A stretch of 64,000 nucleotides of DNA, taken from the NCBI RefSeq assembly GCF_964340395.1, contig NC_135550.1, forward strand, positions 24,580,676-24,644,675, read 5' to 3'. Under the pieces are notes generated by a model that was not told where the DNA came from, ran no database searches, and was given only the letters and a program-made list of their open reading frames with translations. Positions 37,941 through 50,700 of this stretch are shown here, one piece after another. The position numbers were made by a program, and so were the translations under genes. How positions within the stretch are numbered: the first letter of the stretch is position 1; each line of letters opens with the position of its first letter. The stretch comes from Glandiceps talaboti (Eukaryota > Hemichordata > Enteropneusta > Spengelidae).

Positions 37941-40900
37941 ATGGGAGTTCCAGCATTTTTTCGATGGCTCAGCAAAAAGTACGCTTCAATAGTTGTACAC
38001 TGTCAAGAGGAAAAAGTGAGTTGTGTAATAATGACGATTTTCTCAAGAACTTACTAAATCATAGTAAATGTTATACCATGCACAAATTCACAACGTGGTG
38101 AATGTTGACCTAGTGTAATGACATGTTTAGTTCATATTCGTAATTGTTTACCACACCAAAGATCACAAAGCGTGCGACACATGTTTTTTTTCTAACTTTT
38201 ACCAAGCTTTTATTTTGTGTGGTTGATCAATAAAGGTTAAAGAGACATTTCTGTGTTTTAACCGAAATAGTTGAGATATTAGTTTCTTACATTTGCTATT
38301 AACAATTTTTTTTTGAATGACAAATGTGTGTTTGTGTGTACGTCTAGTAGTGTCGTCTGCTCAGGAGTCGTCTGACAATTTTAGCAGTATAGGGCTTGTA
38401 GTCTAAATTATGCGTGGGGGTTACAATACAATTCTTTGTTTTTATTTATTTATTATAAAAATCTCCATTGGTTACTTTTAAATTTTACCTAAAATGTGCA
38501 GTGTAATAGTCTACTCTAGTGAGTTAGTGCATTTCTAACTTGATAGTGTTCTCCATTCTCAGCAGATGGATGTACAATGTAATATGCCTAATTTTTTTAC
38601 TTCTGATAAGAAAAATGTACCTGAAAGCATTGTATCTGTAAATTTTGTAATTCTATCTTATTTTTCACATACATTATTTCTTTTACAATAAATGTCCACA
38701 TGGTCTGTTCAACCTTGAATTAATTGTGGAAAGATAATATAAAAACAAGATTAATGTGAACTATATCTTGGACAGTGTACTGTAGTACCTGTTGCTGGTA
38801 ATAACACACTTTGGCACTTGTTCCTGGTACAATACAGAAAGTGTTGTGCACAAAATAATTCTCTGCATTGTTTTGTATTTTTTTCAGCCCCGAGTTATTG
38901 ATGGCGTTGTTATACCTATCGATATCTCTCAACCAAACCCCAATGAAATAGAATTTGATAATCTGTACCTAGATATGAATGGTATAATACATCCTTGCTG
39001 TCATCCTGAAGATAAGTAAGTGTCTTGAAAACAACATGTCTTTAGATCGTATGTGCATTCTTGATTTTCATCATCAGTGGGGGATTTTGTTTCTCAGATA
39101 CTAGAATTTATCTGGAGTTTGTTTATAAAACCATTATTTGATGAACAAAAAACAGTAAAAACGACCAAAGGTTGCCAGGGTCAAGTTTGCACATGTGTAA
39201 TGTTAAGAGTGTCTCAATTTGAGTGCATTTTGCAAAAATTCAATCTTGGTTCAATGTTTGTAGAAGAACAGGTGACAATGTACTGAAGAATACAAGACTT
39301 CCAATCATCATAATCACTCAACAACTTAATTTCTGACTCTTTAGATATGATGGTATTTAAATATCAAGTTACATGTCCACTTGATTTTTTTTAGTAAAAA
39401 ACATTCTATTGCATTTATATACATAAATATTTGATGAAGTGTCAACACAATAGCAATTTATTTATCTTGTTGATAGACCTGCCCCCAAAAATGAAGATGA
39501 GATGATGGTTGCCATTTTTGAACACATAGACAGATTAATGAGTATTGTTAGGCCAAGACAACTGCTGTACATGGCAATAGATGGTGTTGCACCAAGGGCT
39601 AAGATGAATCAACAGAGATCAAGGCGTTTCAGAGGTCCAAAGGAAGTCAGGTGAGTAATCATCTCTTGTCTCATCTGTCCTTGTCTCTTCCACAAGATGA
39701 CCACCAAATACACTATATTCAGATTACTCAGAAAGTTTGCCATTGGCAGTAGCCTCAGTAGGTAGTTCCAGGTTGGACTGGTCCAAAAGACATGTCCAAG
39801 TTCAGCCCTTCCTGTTGCAAGAGAAAAATCAGGTGATATTGCCAAATTATTACTTTTACAGGGAAAAAGCTGCTATTGCCAAAGTTATCACTTTTGCAGG
39901 GGAAAAGCTGCTGATATTGCCAAAATTATTACTTTTACAAAGAAAAATCTGCTGATATTGCCAACATTATTACTTTTACAGAGAAAAATCTGCTGACATT
40001 GCCAGAATCAAAGAAGAAATCCTGTCCAAAGGTGGAACTCTTCCTCCAGAGAAAGGAGCTCAAGAGAAATTTGACAGCAATTGTATTACTCCTGTAAGTA
40101 TCCCACTAAGCCAAGATGTTGTGCTTATGTAGAGCTTATCAATTATATGGTATTTTTATCTACAGATGAGTGCTAATGTAACTGTATGAGTATATAGTGA
40201 ATGCATTATGGTATGACGATAAGATTGCTAACCATTACTTTATAAAAAATCAGAAGACACAAACAAACATAGGGTTCCAATATTATAGGTAATCATGTGT
40301 TGTATTGTTGATGTATCACATTTGAATTCTTCACAGATTCAAACCTTATACCAATACATTCCATGAAGTCAACAAACACTGTAAAACTGTAAAGAATAGA
40401 GGACTTGTAATGATATCAGTACCGGTACTATTATAATGTATCAAATTGTAATTGTTTTAGAAGTCATGTACCAAAAGGCGAGTGGCCTAGCTTGTACACA
40501 GCACTAAAGTTGTTATTAGTATTAAATGAGAATAATGTATCAGGATGTTTGACTTTGAATCATACATGTATAGATCTATAACTTATACATTTGATACTTT
40601 TCAGGGGACAGAGTTTATGTTCAGACTTGCAGAATGTCTTCGATTTTACATCACAGACAGACTTACTAATAATCCTGGCTGGAAAAACATCAAGGTAAAA
40701 GGGTCTTTGGTGAAATTTATCAATACTGTCGTTTGATATTAAAATACTAAATTGAAAGTGCAGTATTTGTTGTTGTTTTCATTCAAGTAACATACTGTGT
40801 TTTAGTGACCTTAAATTTTATTCATTGTTAGACAATTGATACTTGAAGGATATACATAATAACTAGAATGGAATTCTCTAGAGCTACCCATGTGTGTGTT

Positions 40901-41703
40901 ACTACATTTGTATACCAGTATTTGAAATGAATGTGTTTCAATGTGCCTGCTGACTAAGTAGATTTTCTGTGGGTATTTCCACCATGGTTTCCTTAAATAT
41001 CACAGTATGTTTTCTTTGGGCATAGGTGTTGTTGTCAGATGCTAATGTTCCCGGAGAAGGTGAACACAAGATAATGGACTTCATCAGAAGACAGAGAGGT
41101 AAGTTTGACATCCAATATGTGTTTGTCAAGGGCTGTAAATTGGTAATATCCATGCATTCTACCCTGGCTGCCTGCCTGCATTTTCGTCAAGGATTGTAAG
41201 TAGGTAGAATTTGCCTGAATGTTTCCACAATTCTTTACCAGGTCCCAAATCCCACCTGATAGTGTTACCAGGATTCCCAAACTGTAGTTAAAGTGCTGGT
41301 TAAACTAGATAGGACAATGGTTTATGAATTGAAAATGAAACAAAGACCCCTTAGCCTACCTTGGATAGAGAATATTATTATGGATGTGCTAGATTTCTAG
41401 TGTGTTCCCATAGATAATCATTCACTTTCTTTTGTCTGTTCCATTTACAGCCATGCCTGATCATAATCCGAACACTCACCATTGCCTGTGTGGTGCAGAT
41501 GGTAAGTCTATGTTTTCCATCTCTTTAAACACTTTAACCAGACTGTATGCTGTGAGCTGAATAGTTCATGGCTACACTGTGTCAGCAACAAACAACATCT
41601 GCTAGTCTAGCACTTAACCTGAAGGGTATGAAGAACAGTTTATTACCATTCCCACACCCACATGGCGATTACATTTTAGTTATGTAATTCATTTATCTAA
41701 CAA

Positions 41704-41778
<75 letters not shown>

Positions 41779-44700
41779 TGCATGTGTGCGTGCATGTGTA
41801 CAATTCTTCATGCATGTGTTCATGTATGCATGTACTGGCCAAATATTCCAGTGGTATTGTTTAGCCCTTTGCCCATTATTATTTAACATCTTTTAACATC
41901 AAATCGTGCCATTTAAAATATGAATTTATTTTTTTATGGCTACTAATTTGACCTCTTCACAGAATTGTCACTAATTTTACTTTCGTTTTTCTTTTACTTT
42001 TGTTATCAGCTGATCTTATAATGTTGGGTGAGTACTTTATCTAAATTATAAATTGTTAGTACGTGCATAGATTCGTGTGAACATGTTGTGATGATTTCCA
42101 TGCCACCTGTTGAATCAATCAATCATGTCACATATGTCATATGGATTTGATTGACATGACTTGCATCGTATATATTTAGTTTGTATATACTACAAAACAG
42201 TTAATAACAAACAGATCCCATAGATGTCTTCACCTCATGCAAACATTTGTGAAAACATTTTCCTTGCCGTATAGATGTATAAATGTGAAGTGTGAATGGC
42301 ATTCAGTTTATGTCTGGTGTTTCTTTCAGGTCTAGCAACTCATGAGGCACATTTTACAATCATCAGAGAAGAATTCAAACCTAATGCACCAAGACCATGT
42401 GAAATTTGTGGTCAAGTCGGTAAGTACATATAACAATTTATGTTGTATTAGAAAATGGATGTGGATCAGTAATTTATGTCATCTGCTGCCTGACATAATT
42501 TTAACATTTATAATGAAACTAAATAACCTATTTGGCAAAGGTAAAATTACTTAAGTGATGTTTTGGAATCCTCTATGTATTGCTTGTAACAAGGTTAATT
42601 CCCCTTTTCACTTCCAGGCCATGATATGAAAGAGTGTTTGGGGATGGCAAAGGAAAAGCAAGGAGAGGTAAGGAACTTACTATAATTTCTCAATGGTTTG
42701 GCATGCTGGTAAGGAACTTACTGTAAATCTCAGTGACTGTTAACTACTGACATTTGTACATCAATGACTCTGATTGACAGCAGACTATTCTGTTCATGTG
42801 CAGACAAAGGTCATTACTTTACTATTCTATAGGAGTCAGGATCATTACAATAGACTGATCAAGTTAGAAATTGAAAGTTCTATCAGTAGTATCTAAGTCA
42901 AATATCATTGCTCAATCCTCATTTGAAAAAGTTTTGGAAAATTATCTTCTAATAATAAGCAATATGAGTGTTAACAAAAGAAAGTTTTCAGAAGTAGTGA
43001 TAGTTTTTCACTGTTCAGTAGTCTGCATTTGATACAGTTTTCTTATGACAAGAATGTAAAAGATTTGAAAGAAAAATGTTTTTCAAAGATGAGAAACATC
43101 ATTTTTAAGTTCATGTGTCTTTTTTGTTCCAGAACGATGAAATTGCACAGCCTTTTTCTCAGCAACAGGAGTTTATTTTTCTTCGGTTGAATATATTGAG
43201 AGAGGTATGTTGTTGTAGTCATATACAATCGTACCTGGCCACTGCTGGGGAAAAGTGAAAACCAGTGTTTGTTCTGTGTCTATGTCAGTGGTACAAATTA
43301 CACTGTAGGTTCAAATTAAGGTTGTATAACCCTGTTGCTATCCTTCACCCATGCTGCCTAGCTCAGTTCCAACAATGATACATACTATGATCAAGTTAGG
43401 GGTGTAACCCCATTGCTATCCATCACCCATGCTCCCTAGCTCAGTTACAAACAATGAAGGTTCAAGTTAGGGTATAAGTAAAGTTTCTTGATTTGAAATG
43501 TCATGATTTGAATGAGAAAACATTGTTGAAGAGGCTCAGCTTTACTAGATATACGTGACTAGTGCATACATCAGTTGTGAATGTAGTTTCCCATTGAGTG
43601 TTTCTAATATGTTTATTGACAGTACCTGGAAAAAGAATTGAATATGACTGGATTACCATTCCCATTTGATGTTGAGGTAAGGACAATTCTATGTACAGAC
43701 CCAACCTATGGGGAATCTGGTAAAGTGTACATTTGTTGTCTGTGTATTCATCATTCTTGCTAAGTTTTTAGAAAAAATGAATACAACTGCAGTTCAAAAT
43801 AGAAGAAAACAGCATGTAAATTGTGTATGTTTTACTCTTATTTCTTATAACTTAGCACCTGTTGTTTTCAGATCTAATAGGCAATGGTTAACAACACAAC
43901 ACAGTGATTTCGAAGTATTCATTTCGAACATAATTATAAAAACGAAATGATCAATTTTTGACCCAGTACTGAAACATTCAGATGGTGTTTATCTCTTTTC
44001 TCATCAGTTGTGAATTCACAGACATGTGATGTTTGTAGTCATGTTTTCTATCTTGTATGTTGATTTGCAGAGAGCCATAGATGATTGGGTGTTCATGTGT
44101 TTCTTTGTTGGAAATGACTTTTTACCCCATTTACCTTCATTGCAAATCAGGTAAGCAATCTACACCTACCTAAATTTTGTTAAATCTCAGGCAGACTTAT
44201 TTTTTTTTACATGCAAATTTTAATCTAATTTGGTGTAATTTAGTACAAGAAAAGCTCACCATAGCCTAGCCTACTATAGCATGTTGGTTTAAACTACTGG
44301 GTAAACATACATTTTATATGTAATGGACACATTTTACCAACTGTTCTTCATCATTGTCTAAGAAAGTAATGCCTAACCACAAAAAGGGGACTGCATATCT
44401 TTTATACTAGTATTTTTCAATATTTTCTTCTTTTCTACCAAATGGAATTAACTTATTCAAAATATTGTATTTCTATGCAGGGAAGGGGCCATAGACAGGC
44501 TTATACGCATTTACAAGAGTGCTATATTTAAGACTGGGGTAAGCTATTTCATCTTGTTTTCATACAGCCTTCGGTGATTGGCTTTAATTGACTGTGTCAC
44601 ATGGTCACAGAACATATTTTGAAATATTACAATGCAAGACGACTGTGCTAACCCACCGTACTTTCATTTCTATAAATTATTCAAGAGCCCTCTCAGCTAT

Positions 44701-47700
44701 CTGCATAACATGTAACATTTTTGTGTGCACACGACTACACATGCTACACGTACGTGATGCAGACCACATGGATGATCGACATGTCAACAGGCAGGCGTAA
44801 GGTCATTTATAAAACATGCATTACATCGTTCATTGACATAACTCACATATACACAGTTTATAGCCGCAGTAAAGAATGTTCAGTTCACTTCAGGGATAAC
44901 ATTAAGTCTATCCGTGGACAGTAAAAAGTCACATGCATGATTGCGCATCAACAGCTGTTAGACTGTCCACTATGATTATGTAAATTTTATGTTAATCATG
45001 AATTGAACCAGAATCTGAATGGAACGTGGATGCATGGTTACCCACTAGGGGGTGTTTTGGAGGAGATAGTACAGATCGTAGATTATATTTTAGGTGTTGG
45101 AATCCTCAGTGAGTGAGTAGCGCGAGTTCTGTATAGTATACTGTACATGCTTACTAGTGTATGTTATAGGTTATGTATTTGCACACAACTAGTCTTTAAA
45201 TAAAACATATTTCAGAAAGTTTTTGAGGAATACGACAAAATTTAATCTGCGTCTGAATACAGACTAGATGCGATCCACTGTTAGAATAACAAATCCATGT
45301 GTACAAGTGCAGTGTGTTGGGTTGTCCCTCATTTAAACCATGATTCAGGAGTACAGTGAATTGTTTTCAAAAGGAACTACTTATGTTTTTTTCAGGGTTA
45401 TTTGACCAAAGATGGGATAGTGAACTTAGAGAGAGTGCAGTTGATGATGACTGGTAAGTCATGTTCAAAAGTTTGTGATTTAAATTATGACAAGTGTGTA
45501 CTATGAACTTCTAGTATGTGATTGTAGTTGGTGATTGAAAGTGTTATGAATACTTTCAGAACAGAATTTCCCTCCATAACTATGGTGTAAAGTAATTAAT
45601 GAAATGGGAGATATCATAAATCATAATGGTACAATGTACTTTCAGATCTTGGTGAAATGGAAGATGGAATTTTCAAAAACAGAAGAGAGAGTGATCTGAG
45701 ATTCAAGAGGAATAACAAAATGAGGAGGCATCGAATGAAAGCTCAGGTGAGAATATACTAGTAGTTCATTTCTACATCATTAGCACTACCCATGTGTTTG
45801 TCAAATTTAGAAGAAAATAATTATGCTAACATTTATGCTTCAACGAAGAGCCAACCAGAATTGTAATCAGGAATATTGTGCAGGATACTAGTTATTGAAC
45901 AACCAACTTGAGCAATATGAAAATTGTTTATAAAAATGAAAAATGAGAAATTTTTGAAACGCATGATTTTAAATTTTTTTTTTTTAAATTTGTCAAGTAC
46001 CCATATCAGATTTTGACATGTAGTACCACATAGTTTCAATATAGCATTGATGTTATAATCTATATATTATTTTATGAATGAATTTTTTTTATGAATTCTT
46101 TGTTTGACAATGATTATGTTTTTTTTTTTTTTTTTTTTCACAGAAACATTCATATGGTGGTGGTCCATCATTTGTTCCTGCTGGCCAGTTTGCACCAAAG
46201 GTAATTATTCATCGTTTTGCTAAGTTCTATACTTGAATGTTAATACCATGCTAGTGTAGATTCAACTGTTGTCATTTCCCTCCCTATACCTTGTATACTT
46301 AAACTGTACCAACTCAATTAGGACCCTAGGGGGCCACACAGGTCTTTGCACCATCTGAACTATGCAAACTTTTAGCTATTAATAAAAATCATAAATGAGA
46401 AATTTTTGAAACGCATGATTTTTTAATTTTTTAAACTTTGCCAATGTTTCTTATAGTTCAACATTAAACATCATGTGTGCATGAGCAAGCAAAACAGTGA
46501 TATGAAAAAGTCCTTTACTTTTTACAGTATGTAGATTACCTGCGTGTAAGATTAGAAATTACTGGGCCAAAGGGTCATATAACCATACAGTACATATCAG
46601 GACTAGAGTATGGTGGAGTATTTGCCTAAGAAAATACATCAGATTTTCATAAGGTTTCCTTACTGTGTGTTTCCTTCTTGTTAAGTTAAAACAGAATATA
46701 GTTCTACATTTCCATGTAATCACAACAGAATTATTATTGCTACTGTAATGTTTCATTGACAATATGTAATTTGAAAATAGTGGCTTTTCACTTGATGGGT
46801 ATTTTCCATTTATATTGGTATACTGTCAATGTACCTATACAAGTGATTTCTTTAGAAGCAGCTATTGATATAAATAGATAGATGGCTCAAATATTAAACA
46901 TTGTGCTGTTGCCAAAACTAATTGTGGTATTTTTCAACAGCCAATTGGACAAAGTCCATCCCCTGTACAAAATCCAAGACAGGAAGCTTATCAGATGAGA
47001 ATGTCAAAGACTGACACAAATCTTGCAAATATGGTAAGTGTCAAAAAAATGTAATATTATCATTTGTAATGCTCATTTAATAGATGGATAAAAAAAGAAA
47101 AGAAAAGAAAAAAGAAAAGCATGATTCCACTGGGTAATCAGAGTTCTGCTCACATGACATTGGAGGCAGGACTGAGAAACTATGGGCTTGATATATACAT
47201 ACACAATTTATCCAATCCTGTGCAATGCCAGTGAATTGAGAAAGAGGCTATCACTTAAAAGTGGTAGGGGTATTATGCCTGGCATATTTGGATCTCGTCA
47301 AGATTAGTATCTCTTAAGTACATATAGATAGGTCCGACAAGTTCTGCATGTATGTTATCACTCATCATCATTCATACCACTTGATCTTACTTGGAGCGAG
47401 ACTTGAAGAAACCAAATTTTGTGAAATGATTGTAACTAAATGATTGTGTGTTTTATCAGGATGCAGCCAAAGCACTGAAGTCTATGTTTTCACCGGATAG
47501 TCAAAAACGGAAGCGAAATGATGACAGTGACAGTGAAGAAGAACCAGCTGACGATATCAGGTATGGTCAAGTTTTGAAAATCATAATATATACACAACAT
47601 TGTGACTTTTTTGACTGACTTACAGTCAGTTAAAGTTTTGTGTTGTTTTATTTGTCTGCATATAGACACATATGGATTTGTTTTGTTCATATGTTGTGCA

Positions 47701-50700
47701 TATATGTTGATTTTACTCTATATTGCAGCAAGTTTCGAAATTGTTTGAAATGTCTCACAAATTTGATTTTCAGAATTAAACTCATGAAATCATGGTTTGA
47801 CAGTGTGTCCACTGATGTAATGCAACAAAATTTTGGTTGTGGATAAAATGATGAAAAAATAGGTTTTCCTGTTGGTCACCACATAGTAAGGGATAGGGTA
47901 ACATCAAATGTTGGTTTATCATAAGAAAATGGCTCTGCATTAGTAGCACATGGCATTAGTTTTTAGTAAAGAGCATGCTGCACTTATCTAAGACCCTATT
48001 TCAGCTACAACCTGAAAACTTAAGTCCAGGAAACTGGTTACTGTATCCTTCCCATTGTATTTTTGAGTTGTTGCCTTGAAATAAGGTCTCCGTATAGTTT
48101 GTGTTATTATGTGCAACACAACGTGATTAAAAAGATATAGATATTCATTTAATATTTTTGTCATTTTATCTCAGACTGTGGGAGTCAGGGTGGAGGAGTC
48201 GATACTACAAAAATAAATTTGATGTGTGTTCCGATGACATGGAGTTTGTCACTAAAGTGGTAAGTTGTCAGTTGTTACCTGTATCATTCAGTGATATTTA
48301 CTCCTCATTCTTGCATTCTGTTAAGATGAAAAGACCTGGTAATGTTCCATCATGATTGCTCATATAACATATTTTTGCCTGTTTGATGTATGATCTGATG
48401 AATGTAGTTTCTGAGTAGACAAACCCACAAGTTGTATAACACAAAATAACCTCATCATATACACGTCATACATGATGGTTGAAAGGTTAGAGTGGCCAGT
48501 TTGAAATGTACAACTTCCTGGTTTGAGCATCATTGCAGCCATTTCTTTCTAAAGTCAGTGGGCAATATTTGAACAACAACTAAGCTCCATTCAACCTAGC
48601 TGTATTATTTGGGACCTGGTAGGATAGAGGTTGCAATGTGAATCCTTTAATCCTATGAGCTCAGCTAACAGAGGCTGCAATGGATTGTATGTTGTCCAGA
48701 CATGTGAAAAGTAGCCCACACTCAACTGGACTGCACACACAGTGATGACAAAGGCATATATTAAATATTCATAAATTTATTTTAACACCTATTTTATCTC
48801 AGCTCATGATTTATGGGAGACATGTAGTCCCCTGAAGTATTTGCCAAGGTAGTGATAACGGCTCTTCCTTTTATTGTTTGAAACCCACCCTGTCACCTGT
48901 ACATCACATATGTAAACAAAAGAATCAGGTTTTCAATTGTTTCTCATTGAGGGCGCTCTTCAAATATTTGTGTTGTGCTTTGTTGTAATCCACAACTTGC
49001 ATTAAAGTGTCAAAACAAGTATTACCACAGAAAGTAGTGAAAGAAGTTAATGTCTGTCTTTGAGATTGTACACTTTGTACTTAGGTTACAACTTAAAGGT
49101 TTGCATGAAGTTTTACACAACTTCCATAAGGTTTGTTTTGATTGGGTAAAAACAATGGAAAACATGACACCTGTTGCCTGTTGTGTTAATCATGCTTACA
49201 AGAATAAGTATCCTTACTTGTTCTCCCCAATCAGTTAGATCATTATCATTGTCATGGAACGCTCCCGGTCATGCCTTGTATGTCCCTTGGAGCCCTCCCT
49301 GTCATGCCTTTTGTGGCCCATGGAGCCCTTCCTGTCATGCCTTTATGGCCCATGGAGCCCTCCCTGTCATGCCCTGTGTGGCCCATGGAGCCCTCCCTGT
49401 CATGCCCTGTGTGGCCCATGGAGCCCTCCCTGTCATGCCTTTTATGGCCACAGAGCCCTCCCTGTCATGTCTTGTATGGCCCATGGAGCTCACCCTGTCA
49501 TGCCTTGTATGGCCCATGGAGCTCTCCCTGCCATGCTTTGTATGGCCCATGGAGCCCTCCCTATTATGCCATGTATAGTCCGTGGACCCCTCCCTGTCAT
49601 GGTTGTGAATTAGTGTTATCGTATCAATGGGCCCATTAGGATTAAATAGCATCATTTTCTTGTCAGGACCAGCTTTTTATAAAGCTTTGCCAGACATTGC
49701 TAATGGTAATGTTTTATCTAGCTTTATTACTGCCTCCAGTAATGTGGAAAAGCAGGCAAAATGACAGGTATTTCATTGACATACCATATTGTCTGTAAAA
49801 GTCTTGCTTGAATAACAGTTAATTTAATATTTAGAAGTGGAAAAATGGTAGTATAATGAGTTTCTGTAGAAATGATAATTGTTTAAATAGTATTAATTAG
49901 TGATGATATCATATGAAACAACAAGATATTAGATGAATTGGACCAAATTATTTGAATTGTTCTATACAAACTGCTTCACACCTCAGAAGAAGCCATTAAT
50001 TAATTAGACTTTTCAAGTGCCAATCAGACTTTTTAAGCGTCAGTAATGACATGCATTGTGTTGCTGTTAAGACTTCATGCATTGTTAATGTCCACTCAGC
50101 TGGAAATACTAATTATTATTAGTTATTATTAATATCTGAGTTGTAACTGTTAATTACTATAAAAGTCATTTTTTAAACAAAAAACCTTAACATGGTTGGT
50201 ATTGTTCTTTTCAAAGTAATTTACAGCACAATGGCAGTAATTGACTTGTAGTCAAATTTCATTTTACATTATGAGACGAAAAATTTTTTTTACCCAATTT
50301 TATGATATGAAAATATACAAGCACAGGTTTCCGAAAATTCTTTTCTTTATTAGTGCTGTTTTCTTTATAAACACTTAGTTAAGAAAAGGAAAGAGTTTTT
50401 GGAATCCCTTGCTTGTTTATTTTCAATACCTGCCAGTTTCTTCGCATTCTTTTTCTGTTTACAACAACTAGGTGGTTTAACACTGTAGTTGGACTGATAC
50501 TTGTTTGTCTACAAACCCAATTTTGATGTCGTTGTTTTACAGATGCAAAATGTACAGTTTTCATCTGTTCTTCTCTTCATTGATTAGTTTGCTTAACGTG
50601 ATGACACTGTGTCATAATCAATCATCAATGAATGAAATCAGGAAATTGTCAGTGATTATGCAACTGCCAATTTAAAGAGCTTGTCTGCTGAGGGCAGAGA

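Noticed and set aside
49174-49655. Overlapping 106-134 codon frames on both strands
   Set aside because: They follow from a 33-bp stop-free tandem unit inside an XRN2 intron, with no splice or start context.
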